DNA from: Bacteroidales bacterium | GTDB lineage: Bacteria; Bacteroidota; Bacteroidia; Bacteroidales; Marinilabiliaceae | Reading direction: 5' to 3' | DNA: 36,195 bases | Assembly: GCA_024401415.1 (NCBI GenBank) | Contig: JAKSLC010000010.1 | Location: 1-36,195 of the forward strand | Part shown: positions 8,861 through 16,679 of the stretch, piece by piece | Position numbering within the stretch: position 1 is the stretch's first letter | Layout of the letters: each line of letters starts with the position of its first letter | The notes under the pieces: generated by a model | The model's input: only the letters and a program-made list of their open reading frames with translations | Database searches by the model: none | Told to the model about the DNA's origin: nothing | Translations under genes and position numbers: made by a program

Positions 8861-10918
8861 ATGGCTATGAAGAATATTATCATTAGTATTATTGCTCTTA
8901 TTCTCTTGTGTCTGCCTCAATATGTAAAGGGGCAGATTGCAAGTCAGTTATTAAATATGTCGGGTCGTGCCGCAGAGATTTATGAACGTGGTACGGCTCA
9001 GCTTTACGATCCAAGTAATGATTTGTTAGGTGACACCCTGATCGCTTTAAGTAATAACGGTCGTCTGCGTAATTGTTTTATAGCTGGTCACATCCTTAAA
9101 TCATATGCAGCTGTTGGACAAGGCAAATTTGCAGAAGTTGATAGTCTTCTTTCTGTCGTCATCGATAATTCTTTCTTGCCTGAGTATAAGTCTGTCTTCT
9201 ACTTGGCTTATCAGTTTAAGGCAAATGTTCGTATGATGAATAATGATTATCATGGTACACTTCAGACTGCTCAAGAAATGTGTCGTTATGCTCAGATCGA
9301 TCACGACCCATTCGGTACCTTTACAAGCTACTATACAATGGGTGTATCTTTTGTTATGCGTGATAATCCTAGATTGGCTCATCGATATTTCTCTCTTGCA
9401 GCAAAGTGTGTGTTGGATAATAATATTGAAGGCAAATTATGGGCGGTATATTTCCAGTTGGCAAATTGTTATGATGCTATGCATGATGATGATATGTCTG
9501 CAAAGTATGCTCAGATGGCTATTGATGCCGCTAAAACGACTGGCAATGAAGCTGTCATTCGTCGTGCAGAAATAGGCAGTCTCGTTATTTCTAAGACATT
9601 ATACACTCCTCAAGAATATATAAGCAAGTATGAAGAGTATGCCAAAACACCTGATTTTACAACTCTCATCGTAGGTGATGAGTTTGCTATGATTCGTGTG
9701 ATTTATCTTACTTATCTGGGTCGAATGGAGCAAGCTATCGCTCTTGCCGATTCTATGGAGGTGGGTGTAAATAGCTTCAATAACAAGGAGTTCGTTTATA
9801 CTTATTTTGAAAAATGGAAAGATGCTTATCAAGCTCGTTTTCAGGCTGACATGATTCATGATTCTCTTCAAACTGTTATTCAGCTAGAGGATTTTGCTGC
9901 TTTGGATTCTGAGATGAATAATGCAGAACTGCGTAATAGGGCAGAAAAACTTCAGGCTCGTAATCGTCAGATAGTAATACTTTCTATTGCCATAGTTCTG
10001 TTCTTGGTATTTCTCTTCGTCGTATTGCAATATCATCATAGGCAAAAACAGATGAAGTTACAAAAGGAATATCTTGAGGCTGAGGTTAAGAGACAGGTGA
10101 ATGAACTGGAACAGAAGAGTCGTATTATCGAGCAGAAAAATAGAGATATAACTGATAGTATCAACTATGCTCAACGTATTCAAAGTGCCATTCTCCCAGA
10201 TGTCAATCAGTATGCTCAGTATGATATTGAAGGTGCTTTTACTTTCTTTATGCCTTACAATATCGTTTCGGGCGATTTCTATTGGGCTAATCGACGAGGT
10301 AAAAAGCTTATGTTTGCATGCGCAGATTGTACTGGACATGGAGTTCCCGGCGCTTTCATGAGTATGATTGGTACCACAATATTGAATGAGATCACATCTT
10401 CTGATATTTATATTAAACCATCGGAGATTCTTGAGGCTATGGATAAGGAGCTGATAAAGACGCTTAACCAGAATAGTACAACTGGTATTCAGGATGGTAT
10501 GGATATGTCGTTTATTATTTATGATTGCGAATCTCACAAGTTGTGTTTTGCTGCAGCTCGTTGTCCCGTATATCTGTTCTTAAATGGAGAACTCAATGAG
10601 ATAAAGGGTACTAAGCGAAGCATAGGTGATCGCGATAAGATCTCAAGCCAAATTATGTTTGAAGATCATGAATTTGTTGTAAATAAGGGCGATACTCTTT
10701 ATGTATGTTCAGATGGTATTGCTGATCAGTTCGGCGGACAGCGTGAATACGGTTCTAGCGGTAAGCGCCTACGTTCTAGTGGTCTGAAGAAAATCTTGGA
10801 ACAAATATATCCTCTTGATATCGAAAAACAACGTGGGGCAATTGAGACTCTATATCTTGATTGGCGCGGTTCTTGTGCCCAAGTTGATGATGTCTCGCTT
10901 TTAGGTGTTCGTTTCTAA
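8861..10918 (+). CDS. TPR-containing membrane SpoIIE/PP2C-type serine phosphatase
   Basis: The 685-residue product starts with a signal peptide (to about residue 25). A long periplasmic helical region with tetratricopeptide-like repeats follows (about 30-350), then one transmembrane helix (about 369-391), a cytoplasmic coiled coil (395-440) and a SpoIIE/PP2C phosphatase domain. Metal-binding aspartates are visible: D472 in SGDFYW, D489 in ADCTGHGVPGAFMS, D618 in CSDGIADQFGG, and the final DDVSLLG. The domain therefore looks active. In known systems such phosphatases dephosphorylate anti-anti-sigma (STAS) or other Ser/Thr-phosphoproteins; no partner is encoded here. It is the last gene of the cca operon, 5 bp after the ABC-F gene, and ends at a strong hairpin terminator. 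A paralogue lies at 33746-35986. Confidence 0.88.
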   Translation: MAMKNIIISIIALILLCLPQYVKGQIASQLLNMSGRAAEIYERGTAQLYDPSNDLLGDTLIALSNNGRLRNCFIAGHILKSYAAVGQGKFAEVDSLLSVVIDNSFLPEYKSVFYLAYQFKANVRMMNNDYHGTLQTAQEMCRYAQIDHDPFGTFTSYYTMGVSFVMRDNPRLAHRYFSLAAKCVLDNNIEGKLWAVYFQLANCYDAMHDDDMSAKYAQMAIDAAKTTGNEAVIRRAEIGSLVISKTLYTPQEYISKYEEYAKTPDFTTLIVGDEFAMIRVIYLTYLGRMEQAIALADSMEVGVNSFNNKEFVYTYFEKWKDAYQARFQADMIHDSLQTVIQLEDFAALDSEMNNAELRNRAEKLQARNRQIVILSIAIVLFLVFLFVVLQYHHRQKQMKLQKEYLEAEVKRQVNELEQKSRIIEQKNRDITDSINYAQRIQSAILPDVNQYAQYDIEGAFTFFMPYNIVSGDFYWANRRGKKLMFACADCTGHGVPGAFMSMIGTTILNEITSSDIYIKPSEILEAMDKELIKTLNQNSTTGIQDGMDMSFIIYDCESHKLCFAAARCPVYLFLNGELNEIKGTKRSIGDRDKISSQIMFEDHEFVVNKGDTLYVCSDGIADQFGGQREYGSSGKRLRSSGLKKILEQIYPLDIEKQRGAIETLYLDWRGSCAQVDDVSLLGVRF

Positions 10919-10929
10919 TTAATAAATAA

Positions 10930-10961
10930 TTAAAGGCAGCTTGTTTTCAAGTTGCCTTTAA
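10930..10961. terminator. Bidirectional hairpin terminator between convergent genes
   Basis: TTAAAGGCAGCTTG (10930-10943) pairs with CAAGTTGCCTTTAA (10948-10961) across a TTTT loop; the only irregularity is one G-U pair. It lies 11 bp after the + strand phosphatase stop and 8 bp from the - strand gene stop, so it can serve both. Confidence 0.8.
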
Positions 10962-10969
10962 TATTGTAC

Positions 10970-11734
10970 TTATTTCTCTATAAGTTTTACTGGAACTTTG
11001 TATTTGTCTATCTCTTCTGCTGTCGGCGTCCATGATAGTACTTTGTTTATTCTCGGGAAATCATCAGATACTCGTAGTAGTATAACATCACCGACTTTGT
11101 AGTTGTAGTCTTTTTTTTGTGTTACTACTATATTTCGTAAATGAAGAACATCTTTTCCTACCTGGTAAATAGCATCTTGTCCATAACTTCCTTTCCCATA
11201 TATCATGCCTAAGCATTTGTGAGACTCATGAAGACACTTTTTTATTTTTTCTTCATTGTCGCTGCTTATGTTTGCCATAAAAAATACTGAAAGTATAACG
11301 ATTATCCATATAAATGGATACAATCCACACCCTTCGAAATTGTCTTTCCCTTTTTCTAACGACGACCAAATGTTCGCAGCAGACGCGTGGTTTTTTGATA
11401 TGTCCTTTAGGTAAAATGTTTTTTCGTAATATACCAAATTCCTAAGTAGTTCAATCAGTAAAATGGTATTTATACCAAAAATAAAAGCAAATGCAATTTT
11501 GAAATTGAATGGTATCCCTCCTGTTATTATCCCATAATAACCGCTCTCCTTATATTCTTCTAATATCGTGAATAATGATAGTAATCCTATTGTTAGTAGA
11601 TACCCATAGAATATTAGTCGTTTAGAAAAGTAGCTTTTGGCATTTTCTGATTTCTCATTGAAAAATGATGTTATCTCATTTCGTTTTTGCTTTTGTTCGG
11701 TCTTGCCGACTACTCTCATGTTTATTCGTTTCAT
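10970..11734 (-). CDS. Three-TM membrane protein with a C-terminal beta-rich domain shared with its neighbour
   Basis: I do not recognise a named family for this 254-residue protein. It has three hydrophobic helices (two in the first half, one near residue 140) and a soluble C-terminal part containing GMIYGKGSYGQDAIYQVG and the end motif VGDVILLRVSDDFPRINKV. Nearly the same motif closes the upstream gene (IGDTVKILVSGEYSRINKV), so the two proteins share a domain and are paralogous in their membrane half. The start is placed at the ATG on 11734 because it overlaps the upstream TGA as ATGA, a classic translational-coupling arrangement; a start at 11752 would lie wholly inside the neighbour. The third gene of a - strand set with the sulfatase-like gene. 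Base composition is AT-rich, hinting at acquisition. Confidence 0.7.
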   Translation of the reverse strand: MKRINMRVVGKTEQKQKRNEITSFFNEKSENAKSYFSKRLIFYGYLLTIGLLSLFTILEEYKESGYYGIITGGIPFNFKIAFAFIFGINTILLIELLRNLVYYEKTFYLKDISKNHASAANIWSSLEKGKDNFEGCGLYPFIWIIVILSVFFMANISSDNEEKIKKCLHESHKCLGMIYGKGSYGQDAIYQVGKDVLHLRNIVVTQKKDYNYKVGDVILLRVSDDFPRINKVLSWTPTAEEIDKYKVPVKLIEK

Positions 11735-12795
11735 AGTTTTCCCTCCCCCCAATCTATTACCTTATTAATTCTGGAATATTCGCCAGACACAAGTATTTTT
11801 ACCGTATCTCCTATTTCCCTGTTTCCCCCTGTTTCTCTATTTACAATATGCTTGAATGTGTGCTTTTTATCTATCCCTACTCTCATCGCAATACGACCAA
11901 ACTCAATTTCTTCTTTCTCATATATTATTCCATCGCTCTCATATCCGGTCTTCAAATAATCCTCTTTAACACCATCGTAGTAGTATCTATACCCAAATGA
12001 ATAAGCAATAGTTATTATCAATGCAATAATTAGCGGCTTAATCCATGTATATTCCTTTTTTATATTCTCACTATCTCCTTTTTTCTTCTCTGTTATGTAT
12101 AAGTATTCTAAAGTTATTATTATTCCGAAAATGGATAAAAGTGATTTATATGTCAATTGTGGGTCTTCTCCCTCAACTAATAACGAACCATATCCAGAAT
12201 GCAAGTTGTAATATACTAGAATGCCTAGAATAGGTACTATCGCTAGCAATAATATAATAGTTCCGAAGTGCTTAACTATAAATTCAGGTATCTTAGTAAT
12301 AAATGGTAGTGATATGTTGATTTTTGGCGACTCCTTTGGGGGATTCTTTCTCAATTGTTCATAATAATCTTTGTCTTCAGGATCAATTCCATATTGGTTT
12401 ATTATATTTAGTTGCCACCAAAAGAATTTTTTTACTGAAAGAGGAGCACTACCTTCTTTACGTTTGTTGAAATATTGAGTCATTTCTAAGAACCCATATC
12501 GTATCTCTTTGGTCTCACTATGTACTCCATCTATGTCTCTTGTAATACAACATTCCAGACTGAATTTGTCGTAATCTTTTTTTTTGTTTTTTTCGAGCCT
12601 TTGCAATACCTTCTCAACAGTCTCGATAGGAATAGAATAAAACTCTGCTATCTGCGCTGCTGTTATCCATACATTGTTATAAGCATAGAACACTTCCATA
12701 TCAATGTTTGTCTCATCATCGATATATTTTAGAGGAACATAGTAGTCTATATCCCAATGTTTCTTGTCTGATTCCTCGTATTTTATGTTCGCCAT
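11731..12795 (-). CDS. Membrane protein with an N-terminal RhuM-like domain
   Basis: This 354-residue protein has a soluble N-terminal region (about residues 15-135) followed by three membrane helices and a C-terminal beta-rich domain. The N-terminal part reads WITAAQIAEFYSIPIETVEK, then an acidic/charged stretch, then KEIRYGFLEMTQYFNKR and KFFWWQLNIINQYGI. Order and key residues recall the Virulence_RhuM family (W-L-T-x-x-Q-M-A-E-L-F, later YYNLDxII and QFRIWATxxLxxYxxxG), but the YNLD and VGYR signatures are degenerate. The domain assignment is my inference. The C-terminal domain is shared with the downstream gene, with which it overlaps by 4 bp. ATG 12795 is preferred over 12855, which would run into the upstream gene. 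Function unknown; a membrane-tethered regulator is one possibility. Confidence 0.6.
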   Translation of the reverse strand: MANIKYEESDKKHWDIDYYVPLKYIDDETNIDMEVFYAYNNVWITAAQIAEFYSIPIETVEKVLQRLEKNKKKDYDKFSLECCITRDIDGVHSETKEIRYGFLEMTQYFNKRKEGSAPLSVKKFFWWQLNIINQYGIDPEDKDYYEQLRKNPPKESPKINISLPFITKIPEFIVKHFGTIILLLAIVPILGILVYYNLHSGYGSLLVEGEDPQLTYKSLLSIFGIIITLEYLYITEKKKGDSENIKKEYTWIKPLIIALIITIAYSFGYRYYYDGVKEDYLKTGYESDGIIYEKEEIEFGRIAMRVGIDKKHTFKHIVNRETGGNREIGDTVKILVSGEYSRINKVIDWGEGKL

Positions 12796-12827
12796 GCTTG
12801 ATTCTGATTTAGAATTAATAGGGTATG

Positions 12828-13766
12828 TTATCTCCTCTCTCCAAGTTTCCCGCAATCCTCAGACATAATCTGTAGTATCGCCATGCCTATCGATGAGTCT
12901 ATCTCAGTTCCCTCTTCTGATTCATATTTCATGAATTGCTTGCCCTGATTGTCATAAACTACGTATTGTTTTTCGTCCACATAGCCAAATCCATCATTAA
13001 AGTCATAGAATGCGTATGATGGCGCTTCTGGCGATAGAAGGTTTTTACTGAATTTGAATGCTTTGGCATCTATGTCTAATTGCGGTAGTAGGGTAGAGAC
13101 AATGTCAATCTGACTGCCTACTTTATTTATCGTAGTGTCAGAAACACAAAGTGCGCCACCAGTGAGAACCAATGGAATGCGATATCGCATCTTGTCATCG
13201 TTGCCTACGTTATTCGGACCGCCATGTCCATGGTCTGCTACCATTATATATAGTGTGTTGTCCCATAACCCACTGCTTTTCGCTTTGTCTATAAACGCAC
13301 CTAGACAAGAGTCTGTATAAAATACAGAATTCAGATATGGGTTATCGTGATGTTTCTCCATTGGGACAGTGAATGGTTCATGAGATGAAAGCGTAAACAG
13401 AAAGTCAAAGAATGGTTGTTTCTGGTGTCTCATCTCCTCTAACATCTTGTCGAGTGTGTACTCATCATGAGCTCCCCATTTGTCTCCCATAGCAGATGAT
13501 GGAAAATCACTCTCTGTTATTATGTGATCAAAACCAGCTAATGTTACTAGTGAATTGAAACTATTAAATCTCAAATCGCCACCGTAGATGAATGTCTGGC
13601 TTTCATATCCGTTGTCTCGCAATTCTTTTGCCATATATGGCAGAGCTTGTGTCTTTTGTGGGTATTGTATTATACTGTACGTTGGTAATACTGGGTAACC
13701 ACACATAGCTGCAACCAGTCCCTTGCCAGAACGATCTGATGCTGCATATATATTGTCAAAGAAAAT
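12828..13766 (-). pseudogene. C-terminal (catalytic) part of an LTA-synthase-like sulfatase-fold protein, cut off by an in-frame TGA
   Basis: This is the in-frame continuation of the N-terminal part at 13767-14723. It encodes the sulfatase/alkaline-phosphatase-fold catalytic domain: the region around SDRSGKGLVAAMCGYP, which in relatives carries the nucleophile (usually Thr in an R-T-D-K/R-G context, here Ser in R-S-G-K-G), and the metal-binding VADHGHGGPNNVG. Family members transfer phosphoglycerol or phosphoethanolamine, or act as phosphatases, on the outer leaflet of the inner membrane. A reinitiated protein could begin at ATG 13706, but it would lack the membrane domain and the nucleophile segment. 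It is followed after 32 bp by the RhuM-like membrane protein gene. Confidence 0.82.
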
Positions 13767-14723
13767 TCATTCTTTAGCTAGTTGCTTCAAGTTAGGTGTT
13801 ACATTCTCTCCTCCTAATGGTTCTATGCAGTGGGCTGAAAAGCTTTCAAGAAGGATATATACAATATTTGGTCTCTTGTCTTTCAGAATTGGCAAGAAAT
13901 TATCTGAATGTGCATTCTCTGTTAATTCGTTGAATATATTCTCAGCATCCTCCTTGGGCATGAATTTGTATGTCTGGGATGTTTGGTTGGCTCTCTTTAT
14001 CGAATATATAAAATTCCATACAGGGTTTAGAGCCACATGACTGGCGAATAGGGCATTTGAAAAGTATGCTCTGCCAGTATTCAGTGGCGCAAGTCCAACT
14101 CCTCCTCTAACAGGTATTATGAGTAATCCTCCTATAATGGCAACAATAATAAACTGAAATACTCTTGGCCAGTATTTAGGTGCGACTTCGTTGGTTTCGT
14201 CAGTTACGTTAGTCGTCAACTTCCGCAGTAGAATTATGTTGCATATTGCTAAAACTATAGCTACTATTATGTAGAGAACAAGCATAGGGGTCTCTATTGA
14301 GGCAAGAGCTAGAGATGGGTTGTCTGCAATCATTCCCAAATCTGAAAAATCATAGTGTCGTCCCCAATATGAGTATATTATTCCATTGCCAGGGAGTAAT
14401 ACGACTATGATTGTGGATATAATGCCAGTTATAATATTTGCAATGACTAACGCAGGTCTGATCTTGGTGAATAGTCCAAATATTAATACAAGTGCAATGG
14501 TCAAAAGGCTCATGTACCCCCATAAGGACAGGTCAAATATTATTCCTTTAACCATACCTTCCGCTATCAGACTTATAGGAGTGTCAATAGCTTTGTCGCT
14601 ATTTAGCGCAATATGTATAATGCGGTGGATCCCAAATGTCAGAATCCAAAATATAGCTGTCAGAAAAACATAACGGATAGTCTGCCAAATGTTCCTCAGA
14701 GATTGTTTCATATCTATAAACAA
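13767..14723 (-). pseudogene. N-terminal membrane part of an LTA-synthase-like sulfatase-fold protein, ending at a premature TGA
   Basis: The 318 codons encode about five transmembrane helices and the start of the periplasmic domain, with NIVYILLESFSAHCIEP containing the first metal-binding glutamate. The reading frame stops at TGA (13769-13767) right after NLKQLAKE; the next codons in the same frame read IFFDNIYAASDRSGKG and run on to 12828. Relatives have Gly at this position (typically G-I/V-x-F), so a single GGA-to-TGA change explains the stop. Read through, the protein would be 631 residues, normal for the family. TGA is a real stop elsewhere in this window (for example the GT2 gene). 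Start at 14723 or ATG 14711. A promoter-like TACCTTTG on this strand is at 14747-14740. Confidence 0.82.
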
Positions 14724-14739
14724 GTGTAATTTTTCATTA

Positions 14740-14747
14740 CAAAGGTA
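14740..14747 (-). promoter_or_regulatory. -7 element for the sulfatase-like gene and following membrane genes
   Basis: On the - strand TACCTTTG (14747-14740) matches TAnnTTTG and lies 16 nt before ATG 14723. No clear -33 TTTG is seen at the right distance. Confidence 0.5.
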
Positions 14748-14897
14748 GTATTTTTTGTGTTTTGGCTGTATTGTAGCACCTCTTATAAGGGGAATAATTA
14801 ACCGATAATTGGAGAGTAATAGTCAATATAACATCTCTATATTTCAATCGCCCGATTTCTTTTTTACTTTCGCAAACGTAATTAATTCATAATAGAA

Positions 14898-16634
14898 ATG
14901 AAGTACAAGTTGCTTATTCTGATATTGTCGTTGAGTACCATTTTGTTTTTTTCTCAGTGCAAGGATGATAAGGATAATAAGGAACCAGATCCTGAAGAGA
15001 TTCATGATCCATCTGATCCTGATAATTCGGATAATCCTGATAATCCTGATGATCCGGGTACTAATAATGAAGGAGATGACAGTGATGAAGACCCAAATCA
15101 AGAACCTGAACCAGAACCTGAACCAGATCCAGAACCTCAGCCTCAGCCTGATGAAGATGAGTTTGTGGCAGTAGATATCAATGATCCATTTGATAATGAT
15201 GGAATCACCAAGGCATTCCCTGGTGCAGAGGGTGGCGCAAAGTATGTCACAGGAGGTCGTGGCGGTAAGGTTCTTCATGTTACTTCTCTTAGTGACGAAG
15301 ATAAGCAAGGAACTTTGAGGTGGGCTCTTAAGCAGTCTTACCCTCGTATCATTGTATTCGATGTGTCAGGTACAATAGAGTTGACTAAGCGTCTAGATAT
15401 CAAGTATGATGATGTAACTATAGCTGGTCAGACAGCTCCTGGAGATGGCATTTGCATCAAGAATTATTCTACTTATGTTGGTGCAAATAATGTTATCATT
15501 CGTTTCCTCAGATTCCGTATGGGCGACGAAAAGGCGACTGAGGATGATGCTATATGGGGTAGAAATCAGAAAGATATCATCATTGATCACTGTTCTATGT
15601 CATGGTCTACTGATGAGTGCGCGTCTTTCTATAATAATGAGAATTTTACTATGCAATGGTGTATATTGGGCGAGAGCCTGAAAAATTCCGTTCATGGCAA
15701 AGGCTCTCATGGCTATGGCGGTATCTGGGGCGGTACTGCTGCCACATTCCATCATAATGTAATTTTACATCATGATTCACGTAATCCTCGTTTGTGCGGA
15801 CCTCGTTTCCGTACTGGATGTCCTGTTGCAGACGAGACTGTAGATATACGTAATAATGTTTTCTACAATTGGGGAAAGCAATGTGGATATGCTGGCGAAG
15901 GTGGCCGTTACAATTTCGTAAATAATTATTACAAGCCGGGCCCTGCTACTACCGGGTCAACAAGCAGATTCTTCCAGCCTTATGCTTACGAGTATACAAG
16001 TAGTTCTAGTGGAAATATGGAGTTGAAGAATGGTTCTATTGGTCTCTTCTACGCTTCTGGCAATTATTTCTCAGGTAGAGGTGCGAATTACGATTTCAAA
16101 GGTATTAAGGATTTCAAACCTCAGAATAACACCGTATTCTATCGAACAACTCAAAATGGTGATCAGGAGGAGTGTTCTAGTATGAATGAGTCAACAATGA
16201 GAACTAACACTATGTTCGAAATCGGTTCTATGGCTGAGGTTAGTACTCATACTGCAGAGGATGCATACACACTCTCTGTTAAGTATGCTGGCGCTTCTCT
16301 TCATCGAGATCGTGTGGATGCCCGTTATGCTCGAGAAGTATTAGCGAAGTCATCTACCTATGCAGGTTCTAATGGTAGTACTGGCGGAATTATTGATTCT
16401 CAAACGGATGTTGGTGGTTATCCTGTCTATAATAGTAAGACAAAGCCAGTGGATACTGACAATGACGGAATGCCTGATGCATGGGAATTGGTTAATGGAC
16501 TTAACCCTGAAGATGCTTCAGATGCAATTCAGAATTCTATAGATTCTAGATATAATAATATCGAAGTGTATATAAACAGCATAGTACTTAATATTATGAA
16601 GTGCACTGCTGTAGTTAGTGATAGCGAACAATAA
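14898..16634 (+). CDS. Surface lipoprotein pectate lyase (polysaccharide lyase family 1 type)
   Basis: Pectate lyases cleave alpha-1,4-polygalacturonate by beta-elimination with Ca2+. This 578-residue protein has a lipoprotein signal peptide ending in SQC (C21), then KDDKD, matching the acidic export signal of Bacteroidota surface lipoproteins. An extraordinary linker of Asp, Pro, Glu and Asn follows (about 22-90) with repeated PDN and PEPEP stretches. The lyase domain (about 105-480) forms a right-handed beta-helix: AFPGAEGGAKYVTGGRGG, DVTIAGQTAPGDG, and the catalytic-arginine region SRNPRL with R295/R298. The C-terminus carries DTDNDGMPDAWE, a Ca-binding-like motif common in Bacteroidota secreted lyases. 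A weak -7 box, TACTTTCG, is at 14865-14872. It opens the galactan/pectin cluster, 45 bp before the GH43 gene. Confidence 0.88.
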   Translation: MKYKLLILILSLSTILFFSQCKDDKDNKEPDPEEIHDPSDPDNSDNPDNPDDPGTNNEGDDSDEDPNQEPEPEPEPDPEPQPQPDEDEFVAVDINDPFDNDGITKAFPGAEGGAKYVTGGRGGKVLHVTSLSDEDKQGTLRWALKQSYPRIIVFDVSGTIELTKRLDIKYDDVTIAGQTAPGDGICIKNYSTYVGANNVIIRFLRFRMGDEKATEDDAIWGRNQKDIIIDHCSMSWSTDECASFYNNENFTMQWCILGESLKNSVHGKGSHGYGGIWGGTAATFHHNVILHHDSRNPRLCGPRFRTGCPVADETVDIRNNVFYNWGKQCGYAGEGGRYNFVNNYYKPGPATTGSTSRFFQPYAYEYTSSSSGNMELKNGSIGLFYASGNYFSGRGANYDFKGIKDFKPQNNTVFYRTTQNGDQEECSSMNESTMRTNTMFEIGSMAEVSTHTAEDAYTLSVKYAGASLHRDRVDARYAREVLAKSSTYAGSNGSTGGIIDSQTDVGGYPVYNSKTKPVDTDNDGMPDAWELVNGLNPEDASDAIQNSIDSRYNNIEVYINSIVLNIMKCTAVVSDSEQ

Positions 16635-16679
16635 CAATAACAGATATATATTAACGGCTTAACTGCGAATTATTTAGTT

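Noticed and set aside
13767-13769. Selenocysteine or recoded TGA in the sulfatase-like gene
   Set aside because: Relatives have Gly there, not Cys; TGA ends other genes in this window; no adjacent SECIS-like hairpin was evident.
14844-15308. Antisense frame over the pectate lyase linker with repeated I-R-I-I-R
   Set aside because: It mirrors the repetitive Asp/Pro codons of the linker on the other strand and has no protein-like features.
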